NCBI GenBank assembly: GCA_024685005.1
Contig: JAIKWF010000071.1
Coordinates: 79,090 to 143,089 of the forward strand
From: Lachnospiraceae bacterium
GTDB lineage: Bacteria; Bacillota; Clostridia; Lachnospirales; Lachnospiraceae
Length of the DNA stretch: 64,000 bases
Direction: 5' to 3'
In this document: positions 29,853 through 37,825 of the stretch, in pieces
How positions within the stretch are numbered: the stretch's first letter is position 1
Layout of the letters: each line of letters begins with the position of its first letter
Made by a program: the position numbers and the translations under genes
Notes under the pieces: model-generated
What the model saw: only the letters and a program-made list of their open reading frames with translations
Database searches by the model: none
Told to the model about the DNA's origin: nothing

Positions 29853-30800
29853 TCAATGGGATAAACCGTAAAAGAACTCAAAGGTATTATATGTGCTGTC
29901 CCAAATGTTGACCAGCGCATCTTCATTATTCGTAAAGACATTTCCCAGCGATATGGTAGGGAAAGTTTCCGTCAGTGCCACATGGCCTTCCGCCACGGTA
30001 CCCTCTCCGCCGAGGCCGAGGCCGCCATAGAAGCCTACCGGATGATGGTCATTTCCCTCTCCGGACCCCAGAATTCCGCCACTGATTACAAGTCCTTCTC
30101 CGCCGCTTCCGCCAAGGTCTGTACCAAATCCTTCCGTGCCGTTGATACTTTCCATTCCGGGGTATACAGCGATATATAAGGTTCCGTCAGCAGATGCTCC
30201 CACTTCTCCACCGGTCATAACGCCAAATTGCAGACCCATATTACCGTTCATATCGATCACAAGCTGGACCGCACCACCGCCGTAAAGCCCTGCACCCAAA
30301 CTGCCGGATAATCCGATGGCAACCACACCGTTAATACCTATGGCTTCCTGCACCGCTGCTGCTATTCTATCATATTCTTTATCAAATGCGTGGATCAATT
30401 CATTGGCCTCATCCATATACTGATCCATGCGATCCCAAAAATCGCCGCCGTCATCACCGGAGCCGGAAGGATCTGACGAATTGCCGTTGCCGCCCTTCAC
30501 TGCGGGTGAACCCTTTCCCGTACCTGAGGAAGCATTGCATATTTTATTTTCCGCATCCTTATATGACCTGGATATGGTTTCAAGGGTTGATGCCATCTTG
30601 TCCGTTGATTTTACCTGTTTGTCAAAATCGGAAACAACGGTTTGATAGGTAGCATAAACGCTCTGATAACAGGAATAGGTATTGAAAAAACCGGAAAGAT
30701 CATCCAGTCTTCTCTTATTGCTTTCCAAACTCGAAAGACAGCTCTTTAAGTCCTTCGAATTCTGTAGCAGTTTGTTGTAGTTGACGGTAAAATTGCTCAT
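29853..30800 (-). CDS. WXG-like N-terminal domain plus Gly-rich C-terminal domain; putative T7SS cargo/effector
   Basis: Helical hairpin ending SRSYKDAENKI, low-complexity linker, then GVVAIGLSGSLGAGLYGGGAVQLVIDMNGNMGLQFGVMTGGEVGA. Confidence 0.75.
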   Translation of the reverse strand: MSNFTVNYNKLLQNSKDLKSCLSSLESNKRRLDDLSGFFNTYSCYQSVYATYQTVVSDFDKQVKSTDKMASTLETISRSYKDAENKICNASSGTGKGSPAVKGGNGNSSDPSGSGDDGGDFWDRMDQYMDEANELIHAFDKEYDRIAAAVQEAIGINGVVAIGLSGSLGAGLYGGGAVQLVIDMNGNMGLQFGVMTGGEVGASADGTLYIAVYPGMESINGTEGFGTDLGGSGGEGLVISGGILGSGEGNDHHPVGFYGGLGLGGEGTVAEGHVALTETFPTISLGNVFTNNEDALVNIWDSTYNTFEFFYGLSH

Positions 30801-30840
30801 GCCGGCTCTCCTTCATTAACGTGCGATACATTTTTATGAA

Positions 30841-30868
30841 AAAAGCAACGAGACGTCCCGTTGCTTTT
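30841..30868 (-). terminator. Terminator after WXG100 pair copy 1
   Basis: aaaagcaacg...cgttgctttt. Confidence 0.75.
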
Positions 30869-30903
30869 TACCATCCTCATAATCCTTAATCTTCTGAAAA
30901 ATC

Positions 30904-31227
30904 TTAGTAGGAAATAACGTCGGTTTTCAGCTTGCTGCTTGCTGCCTGGTTTTCCTTCTCTGCCTTGATGTACTCATTAGCGATAGCCTGAAGATCGGTA
31001 GCGTACTCGTTCACGATCTTGAGCATGTTCTGTACATCATCCTGCAGCTTTGTGAAACGGCTGGTATATGCCTTCTGAGCATCACCGGACCAAACTGCAC
31101 CGTTGAGTGCGTTTACGGTGGTGAACATATCTTTGGTGATCTTATCGATTGCCTTGCCGTCCTGCTGGAACTCTGCTGCTTTTGCTTTCAGTTTGCTGGG
31201 CTCTACTCTTAATGCTGACATTGCCAT
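30904..31227 (-). CDS. WXG100 family protein (copy 1 of an identical pair)
   Basis: NGAVWSGDAQKAYTSRF; 107 aa identical to 31974..32297. Confidence 0.93.
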   Translation of the reverse strand: MAMSALRVEPSKLKAKAAEFQQDGKAIDKITKDMFTTVNALNGAVWSGDAQKAYTSRFTKLQDDVQNMLKIVNEYATDLQAIANEYIKAEKENQAASSKLKTDVISY

Positions 31228-31292
31228 AGTTTTATTCTCCTTATCTTCTTTTATTCGATGGTCTCATGTTTCGGATCCTGTTTCAGATCTTC

Positions 31293-31595
31293 TTACTTGC
31301 TTCCCTTGGTCTTAGCGATCTGCACGTTGTGCTTCTCGGTCTTCTCATAGGTTTTGATGATCTGCTCAAGGGCTTTGCAGTAGCTCTCGAATACGGTGTA
31401 CATATCATTCAGTTTCGCACGATACTTCTTGTAGTTTGTTGCGAATGCCTTGGATGCATCACCTTCCCACATGGTAAGCAGCTGCTGCTCGGTCTGATCC
31501 ATCTTCTGAAGATTCTTGTTGAAGTTCTGGTTCAGCTGTCTTAAGTGCTCTTTCTTTTGATTCACCTGTGCGCTTGTTACTTTAATCTCAGACAT
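31293..31595 (-). CDS. WXG100 family protein (copy 1)
   Basis: LLTMWEGDASKAFATNY; YEKTEKHN. Confidence 0.93.
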   Translation of the reverse strand: MSEIKVTSAQVNQKKEHLRQLNQNFNKNLQKMDQTEQQLLTMWEGDASKAFATNYKKYRAKLNDMYTVFESYCKALEQIIKTYEKTEKHNVQIAKTKGSK

Positions 31596-31650
31596 AGTTT
31601 TCTCCTTTGCTTGTTTTTGCTATTTTTGTTGTGTTGCTTTCAACAATGCC

Positions 31651-31717
31651 ACTATAACACAACCAAATTGGTTTGTGTGCGAAATGCGACGAAATGTTCA
31701 TTTCAGACGACGAATGG
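31651..31717 (-). promoter_or_regulatory. LytTR-like operator plus -10 box upstream of WXG100 pair 1
   Basis: CGACGAA at 31687 and 31708 (21 bp period); TATAGT -10 at 31656..31651. Confidence 0.78.
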
Positions 31718-31893
31718 TAAGTTTTTGACCTTTTTGAGCTCTTTCTGTCCTGTCATCTCTCCGGAAAATGAGCGCAAATCTGTATCATTGTTAAAGCGCA
31801 GTCCGGTCTGCGTTTCTGCAGGATGCAATGAAGCAGACAAAAAAGGATATAAAACCCTGATGCAAAAAAAAGAATGCAAAAAGCGGATACAAA

Positions 31894-31921
31894 AACGGTC
31901 AGGAGAATGCTCCTGACCGTT
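31894..31921 (-). terminator. Terminator after WXG100 pair copy 2
   Basis: aacggtcaggag aatg ctcctgaccgtt perfect hairpin. Confidence 0.85.
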
Positions 31922-31973
31922 TATATGCTATGATCTTATCTTTCGATATGATTCGCTGTTTGCGACACCGCTC

Positions 31974-32297
31974 TTAGTAAGAGATCACGTCAGTCTTCAG
32001 CTTGCTGCTTGCAGCCTGGTTCTCTTTCTCAGCCTTGATGTACTCATTAGCGATAGCCTGAAGATCGGTAGCATATTCGTTAACGATCTTGAGCATGTTC
32101 TGTACATCATCCTGCAGCTTTGTAAAGCGGCTGGTATATGCCTTCTGTGCATCACCGGACCAAACTGCGCCGTTGAGTGCGTTTACGGTGGTGAACATAT
32201 CCTTGGTGATCTTATCGATTGCCTTGCCGTCCTGCTGGAACTCTGCTGCTTTTGCTTTCAGTTTGCTGGGTTCTACCCTTAATGCTGACATTGCCAT
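31974..32297 (-). CDS. WXG100 family protein (copy 2, protein identical to copy 1)
   Basis: Same 107 aa translation as 30904..31227. Confidence 0.93.
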   Translation of the reverse strand: MAMSALRVEPSKLKAKAAEFQQDGKAIDKITKDMFTTVNALNGAVWSGDAQKAYTSRFTKLQDDVQNMLKIVNEYATDLQAIANEYIKAEKENQAASSKLKTDVISY

Positions 32298-32374
32298 AGT
32301 TTTATTCTCCTTATCTTCTTTTATTCGATGGTCTTATGTTTCGGATCCGGTTTTAAATCCTGTTTCGGATCTTC

Positions 32375-32677
32375 TTACTTGCTTCCCTTGGTCTTAGCGA
32401 TCTGCACGTTGTGCTTCTCGGTCTTCTCATAGGTCTTGATGATCTGCTCAAGGGCTTTGCAGTAGCTCTCGAATACGGTGTACATATCGTTCAGTTTTGC
32501 ACGATATTTCTTGTAGTTTGCGGTGAACGCCTTGGATGCGTCACCTTCCCACATGGTAAGCAGCTGCTGCTCGGTCTGATCCATCTTCTGAAGATTCTTG
32601 TTGAAGTTCTGGTTCATCTGTCTTAAGTGCTCTTTCTTTTGATTCACCTGTGCGCTTGTTACTTTAATCTCAGACAT
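32375..32677 (-). CDS. WXG100 family protein (copy 2)
   Basis: MSEIKVTSAQVNQKKEHLRQMNQNF...MWEGDASKAFTANY; start moved to 32677 because the upstream tracked Met overlaps the promoter. Confidence 0.93.
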   Translation of the reverse strand: MSEIKVTSAQVNQKKEHLRQMNQNFNKNLQKMDQTEQQLLTMWEGDASKAFTANYKKYRAKLNDMYTVFESYCKALEQIIKTYEKTEKHNVQIAKTKGSK

Positions 32678-32743
32678 AATTTTCTCCTTTACATGTTTTT
32701 GCTTTGGTTTTGCTGTGTTTGTTGTGTTGCTTTCAACAATGTC

Positions 32744-32810
32744 AATATAGCACAACCTTTTTTATTTGTGTGCAAAATGCGACGAAATGTTCATTTCAGA
32801 CGACGAATGG
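32744..32810 (-). promoter_or_regulatory. LytTR-like operator plus -10 box upstream of WXG100 pair 2
   Basis: CGACGAA at 32780 and 32801; TATATT -10 at 32749..32744. Confidence 0.78.
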
Positions 32811-32896
32811 TAAATTTTCATCGATTTTTACGTTATCACGTTCAATATATCTTTCGGAATCGAGTCTCATTGCATCTGCTTTAGCGCACATTTCCG

Positions 32897-33709
32897 TTAT
32901 TCACCGGACTTATCATAGTTTTTCTTACGTTTTTTCGTACTGATCTCCGTAAACTCCGCATCCTCAAGCAACTCTTTATCCGACCATTCATCGCCGGTAT
33001 GATATCCTTTGTCCGTGCAACCTATCTGCAAAAGAAAATAATCCGGATCATCCTCAGCCGCCAGACCGAATACCCACTGAAAATCGCAGGTATACAAATA
33101 GTCAAGCCACTTGCGCACCAGAGGAAAATCCTCTGTTCTGTCATGATCTCTGTCCACCAGCTGATACACCTGAATCGACACATTTTCATCATGAATGATC
33201 TGCTTTGCCGTAATGTCCTCCGGAACCTCTTTCATCTCGGAGGAGTCGATGATGATCCTGCCCTCCAGACCCTGCTCTTCAAACTGCGGAAACAGAATAT
33301 CCTCTACTTCGTATTGATGCTGTATCACGGCAAAATCTTCCTGAATCATTCCTGTGTCTTCCAGATAAAATGCCGCCACCAGATGATCGTCATCCTCCGG
33401 ATGCACTCTGGCATTCAGGATCATGGGGCTGTCATTCCCATTGCTTTTTTGCTTATACTTATAGTAGGTCTTGTCGATCACAAATTCTCTGTCGTATTTG
33501 TCCTTCAGATAGGAAAGGGCATACTCCTGCATTTCTTCTTCCGAGTTTAACTCCACATTATTCACGGTTTTTTGCTCCTTCGCTTTATTTACGATCTCTT
33601 CTGCCGCATCTGCGCCTGCATCCGCTATACTTTGCACATCACCGGAAGTGCAGGCTGTAACTATCATACAACATAATGCAACCATCAGAATAGCTGTTTT
33701 TTTCTTCAT
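32897..33709 (-). CDS. Lipoprotein of unknown function; candidate partner of 33737..35035
   Basis: Signal peptide with lipobox MIVTAC; acidic soluble domain. Confidence 0.75.
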   Translation of the reverse strand: MKKKTAILMVALCCMIVTACTSGDVQSIADAGADAAEEIVNKAKEQKTVNNVELNSEEEMQEYALSYLKDKYDREFVIDKTYYKYKQKSNGNDSPMILNARVHPEDDDHLVAAFYLEDTGMIQEDFAVIQHQYEVEDILFPQFEEQGLEGRIIIDSSEMKEVPEDITAKQIIHDENVSIQVYQLVDRDHDRTEDFPLVRKWLDYLYTCDFQWVFGLAAEDDPDYFLLQIGCTDKGYHTGDEWSDKELLEDAEFTEISTKKRKKNYDKSGE

Positions 33710-33736
33710 TGTAAAAAATCAGGCCTTTCCTTCTCC

Positions 33737-35035
33737 TTAATAGTAAATTGTAACGATGGTTCCGGTTTCGTCAATGGTGGGATCCTGTACCAGCAGCGGA
33801 TCGTCCTGAAAGCTGTCGCATAAAGCCTGTGCAAACTCCGGTCCCTGCTGACTGCAGTCTATGACATATTGCACACTGACATCATCCCTGTCCACACCTG
33901 CCTGGGTTCTGATGTTCAGGTTCCAATAGTCATCTCCGTCGCCATAGTCTCTGGTATCGCAGGAGAAAGAATCGCTGTTGCCGTACATATCGGTGTAGGA
34001 AGTTTCCTGATAGATCTGGGGCTGATATTGCTGATCTACTGCATCAAAAAGGATATACTTGCTGCCCGGATCTTCCCATGTATAGGGATTGGCAAGGGCT
34101 TCCGCCTCCGGCCGGCTGTAAATAGCAAACTCGCTTCCCACAGAACCGCCGCCGCCGTAGCTTCCCTTCCAAAGCTGTACACGGAACTCCTGTCCGTCAT
34201 AGGTAAAGGTCTTCACATCCGTATCCAGATCCATCAAAAGAGCAGGGCCCCAGCCATCAATGGCATCGCAAAATCCCCACTGCTGCTGGATACATCCTTC
34301 CTGAGTATAATAGGAATCTGTATCCGGATTGTATGTAAAGCCCAAAAGGTAGGGTAAGGGCGCATTCAAAAACGGGCATTCTCCGATCAGATCAAGGCCC
34401 CGTTCCAAAAGATTCATCCCCACGCTGTTAAAGGTATCGGAATGGGAGGGATCTGAGAAAAATGCGATCAGGTAATCTGTCACCTTCTTTCCCCCTTCCC
34501 CAAGTTCGTCAGCCAAAGGTCCTAAAAACCGCAGCATTGCTTCCTTTTCCGCCTTGGTAAGGGTGCATTCGGTAGGATCCAGAAAGCTTGCCTTTCCGAT
34601 CAGCTCAAGAATATACGTAATCTGGTCAATTGTGCCATTCTTACCGTTAAGCCTGTCCAGAATATCCTGTACTTCGTTGGCATAGCTGTAATCCGGCTGT
34701 ACCGTAGATCCGCCGCCATTATTGCCGCCGGATGTCTTTACACCGTTGAAGGCACAAAGCAGGATCTTCTTTTCGGCAGCAAGGTAAGCCTTTACAATGG
34801 CCTCCAGAGCCGCTTCCATATCCTTTGTAGTCTCTGCCTCTTTGGTCAGCTGCTCTATAATGGCGCGGATCGCCTCGCTGACTTCCCCATAGGAATAGCC
34901 CATGGAGCCCACTGAGGATGCAATACTTTCCAGTTTTCTGTAATCACTCTGCAGCGTCCGGGCTGCTGCTCCGATCTGTCCGGACTGACTCTTAAGCGGC
35001 GTGGGTTTTACCATAAACTGATTCACTTCTGTCAC
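33737..35035 (-). CDS. WXG-like N-terminal domain plus DUF4474-like C-terminal domain; putative T7SS cargo/effector
   Basis: Helical hairpin ending VKAYLAAEKKIL; LLGFTYNPDTDSYYTQEGCIQQQWGFCDAIDGWGPALLMDLDTDVKTFTYDGQEFRVQLWKGSYGGGGSVGSEFAIYSR resembles DUF4474. Confidence 0.72.
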   Translation of the reverse strand: MTEVNQFMVKPTPLKSQSGQIGAAARTLQSDYRKLESIASSVGSMGYSYGEVSEAIRAIIEQLTKEAETTKDMEAALEAIVKAYLAAEKKILLCAFNGVKTSGGNNGGGSTVQPDYSYANEVQDILDRLNGKNGTIDQITYILELIGKASFLDPTECTLTKAEKEAMLRFLGPLADELGEGGKKVTDYLIAFFSDPSHSDTFNSVGMNLLERGLDLIGECPFLNAPLPYLLGFTYNPDTDSYYTQEGCIQQQWGFCDAIDGWGPALLMDLDTDVKTFTYDGQEFRVQLWKGSYGGGGSVGSEFAIYSRPEAEALANPYTWEDPGSKYILFDAVDQQYQPQIYQETSYTDMYGNSDSFSCDTRDYGDGDDYWNLNIRTQAGVDRDDVSVQYVIDCSQQGPEFAQALCDSFQDDPLLVQDPTIDETGTIVTIYY

Positions 35036-35044
35036 CTTCCTTTA

Positions 35045-35887
35045 TCATTTTTGTGCAAACACCTGCAACAGTTCCTCATTGTTGTATTCTTTCGCATAGT
35101 CGTATGCGGTTTTTCCTTCACGGGATACGATGGACGGATCCGCGCCTTTTTCCAAAAGCATTTTGCAGGCCTGCGTATTTTTTCCGATCACCGCGATCAT
35201 CAAAGGCGTCATCCCGTCCGTTACCAGATCGATATCGATGATCTCCTGTGAAAGAAGATATTCAATGGCTTCGCAGTTTCCGTACTTGGCAGCCTCCCGC
35301 AGAGGATTGCTTGCGGAATTGTCGATCACATCCTGCATATCCGTCTTTGCAAGGAGCTCCTTTAAAAGCTCCATGCTCTGCTGTCTGGTTTCCTCCGAAT
35401 CCGTTCGCAGGGTATGTACCGCGTTGTTGATGGCTACCCTTTTATTATCATCGATCCTGCCGGGGTCCGCTCCTCTTTTTAAAAGCTCGGATGCCAGAGT
35501 GAAACGATCCGGCTGATTGGATGAGAGGGCGTAGATCAGCGGCGTGGAATGCAGGTAAGCATCCACCACGTCCACCTTCGCTCCTGCCGCCAGCAGCTTG
35601 TATGCCATTTCAGGTGATTTCTGGCAGGCGATCTGAAGCGGATAAACGTTTTCCAGATCCATGCTGCTCTTTGCCATTCTGAAAATCCCCGTTGTTGCGA
35701 TCTGTTCCTCATCCCTTAAAGAATTAACGTCTCCCCCCTCTTGCAGAAGCGCATCAAAGGCTTCTGTATCCTGACTGCAGATCGCTTTGTACAGGCGATC
35801 CGAATAACTGTCTTTTTTCACTGTGCAACCTCCTAAAAGCAGACAGATACCGAGCAATCCCAATATCCGTATGATTCTGATCTTCAT
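35045..35887 (-). CDS. Ankyrin-repeat lipoprotein; candidate partner of 35892..36776
   Basis: Lipobox LLLGGC; repeats such as TPLMIAVIGKNTQACKMLLEKGADPSIVSREGKTAYDYA; start set at MKIRIIR. Confidence 0.85.
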   Translation of the reverse strand: MKIRIIRILGLLGICLLLGGCTVKKDSYSDRLYKAICSQDTEAFDALLQEGGDVNSLRDEEQIATTGIFRMAKSSMDLENVYPLQIACQKSPEMAYKLLAAGAKVDVVDAYLHSTPLIYALSSNQPDRFTLASELLKRGADPGRIDDNKRVAINNAVHTLRTDSEETRQQSMELLKELLAKTDMQDVIDNSASNPLREAAKYGNCEAIEYLLSQEIIDIDLVTDGMTPLMIAVIGKNTQACKMLLEKGADPSIVSREGKTAYDYAKEYNNEELLQVFAQK

Positions 35888-35891
35888 CTTT

Positions 35892-36776
35892 TTAAACCGC
35901 AAGGGTCGACCAGTCAAATTCGCCTCCAAAAATCATATATTCGAGCCGCTGGCCGGGAGTCGTGCTATCATCCTCCGAATTTCCCCACCGGATCCACGGG
36001 ATTATATCCTGAAATACATGTCCTACAGGATCATCGATAGGACTTGCATAGTTATAGGTTCCGGTATCCTCCGGCGCAGTAACAATGCGGCCTGAGGAAT
36101 CAAAGATCACTTCATATTTTCCATCGGGAGATACCCATTTTTCATTGGGCTGATCCCCTGCAGTAAACTGATGGCAGTTGGACGCCACTGTGCCGTCCCA
36201 GCCCAGGGCCTCCGCTTCAGCAGGACTTTGGGGCAGATCTTCGATGGGCATATTTTCGTTTCTCGCATAATGCTCCTCCTGGCTGGGACCAAAAAAAGTC
36301 CCCTCGCTAAACTCATCAAAAGTGCTTACCAACGGCTTGACCAGATTTTGAGTGAACTGCACAATATCCTCCGCAGTTTCTTCCAGCTCTTTCAGCCATT
36401 TATCCCACTCATCTCCCAGCTTTTCCAAAACGCTCAGTTCTTCCTTTATCGTCTCAGTAACGGCCTGGGTAAGATCCGAAACATTGCCGCTGAGAACTGC
36501 GCTTTTTACAATGCTGTTTTCCGCTTTCTGATACAGCTTTACGATCTGACCCAGCTTTTCGCCGCTCTGTTTCAGATTCTTTTGCTGGCAATCGATCTGG
36601 CTGGCCTGAAATTTGATGCTGGCTCTGACATCGTCATAGCTTCCGCCGCCGAATGCCAGCGCAGCGCTGATATCCTCCAGCCTGTTCCCCAATCTCTTCA
36701 GCTGACCCGAATACCGCTCCAGCTCACCGGATGCACTGTTTAACCTTGGATAGTTCACACAAAATTGCCCTGTCAT
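35892..36776 (-). CDS. WXG-like N-terminal domain plus polymorphic C-terminal module; putative T7SS cargo/effector
   Basis: Helical hairpin ending VKLYQKAENSIV; C-terminal HQFTAGDQPNEKWVSPDGKYEVIFDSSGRIVTAPEDTGTYNYASPIDDPVGHVFQDIIPWIRWGNSEDD. Confidence 0.72.
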   Translation of the reverse strand: MTGQFCVNYPRLNSASGELERYSGQLKRLGNRLEDISAALAFGGGSYDDVRASIKFQASQIDCQQKNLKQSGEKLGQIVKLYQKAENSIVKSAVLSGNVSDLTQAVTETIKEELSVLEKLGDEWDKWLKELEETAEDIVQFTQNLVKPLVSTFDEFSEGTFFGPSQEEHYARNENMPIEDLPQSPAEAEALGWDGTVASNCHQFTAGDQPNEKWVSPDGKYEVIFDSSGRIVTAPEDTGTYNYASPIDDPVGHVFQDIIPWIRWGNSEDDSTTPGQRLEYMIFGGEFDWSTLAV

Positions 36777-36818
36777 TTTTACCCTCCTTACTCTGCCTTT
36801 CGCTCTTACAATTTTGAT

Positions 36819-37817
36819 TTATTGATATTCCTCTATGGATTTTTTGATCTGCTCAAGGATCAGCTTTGCCGCATCAGCGCTGTCCTTGCCATGTACGTAC
36901 ACATGGCTGATAGCTTCTGCCACGGTTTCATCATAGGAGATGCCTCCGTCTTCCTGCTCCCCTTTTGCATACCCGGAGATCTGCCCGCAAAAGTCCTCAT
37001 AGGAGATCTCTCCATGCTGCTGCCGGTACTGATCAAAAGCCGTGTTGCATACTTCTTTCACAAACTCCTGATGATCGGCAAGCTGCTGCTCATTGTATTT
37101 TGCATAAGCATCCGAAAGCTGCTCATCGATCAGCACTGCATTATCCAGTCCGTACTTATGACTCAGGATACAGCTGACAAGCGCATGCCCCAGTTCGTGG
37201 ACCAGCACTGCAGATACATCAGTGCCCTCCGTCCAGTATCCGTCCCGGACATTGATGGTAACACTGTTTTCCAGCCGCCTGGGATTCTCAAAATCCTTGG
37301 CCCGAAGCAGAACCTGCTTTTTGATCACTATGGGATACAGCTCCGGTGAAAGGTTGGTGATATAGGTATCGCATTCAAACAGCGCCACTGCCGCCACGGA
37401 CTCCGTCACCTCATCCCGCAGTTCGATGTTGGTCAGATATCCCTGCAAAACAGGATAGGTGCTGTACATATACTCACAGGCCTTCTTAAGATCCTTTGCT
37501 GTTTCCGGCTGCATATCCCGCAGATTTACCGCATCCATTCCGTAGGCATTTTCCAGTTCCAGTTCCATCTGCCTTACTTCATTTTCAGGGCTCTCCTTTC
37601 GAAGAAGCCTTCCCTGGGCCTGCAGGATCCCGTGGGCCGTCTCTTCATCCGGCACATATGCCTGGGGCGACTCATAGATCTTTTCTTCAAAAGCTTCAAT
37701 GATCTCCTGCCGTCTCCTGTCCTCCGGCGACATTTTCGGTACTGTCAGAAAAATGACAAGACCCGATGCCAGAAGAAACAGCACTATAATGATAATGGCA
37801 ATTTTTCGTTTTTTCAT
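36819..37817 (-). CDS. Membrane-anchored putative zinc metalloprotease (HExxH)
   Basis: N-terminal TM; AVLVHELGHALV and downstream YDETVAEAISHVY. Confidence 0.72.
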   Translation of the reverse strand: MKKRKIAIIIIVLFLLASGLVIFLTVPKMSPEDRRRQEIIEAFEEKIYESPQAYVPDEETAHGILQAQGRLLRKESPENEVRQMELELENAYGMDAVNLRDMQPETAKDLKKACEYMYSTYPVLQGYLTNIELRDEVTESVAAVALFECDTYITNLSPELYPIVIKKQVLLRAKDFENPRRLENSVTINVRDGYWTEGTDVSAVLVHELGHALVSCILSHKYGLDNAVLIDEQLSDAYAKYNEQQLADHQEFVKEVCNTAFDQYRQQHGEISYEDFCGQISGYAKGEQEDGGISYDETVAEAISHVYVHGKDSADAAKLILEQIKKSIEEYQ

Positions 37818-37825
37818 CTGCCCGC

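Larger units (their letters stand above)
30904..32810. repeat. Tandem duplication of a two-gene WXG100 cassette with its promoter element
   Basis: 30904..31717 and 31974..32810 are near-identical in coding, intergenic and operator sequence. Confidence 0.9.
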
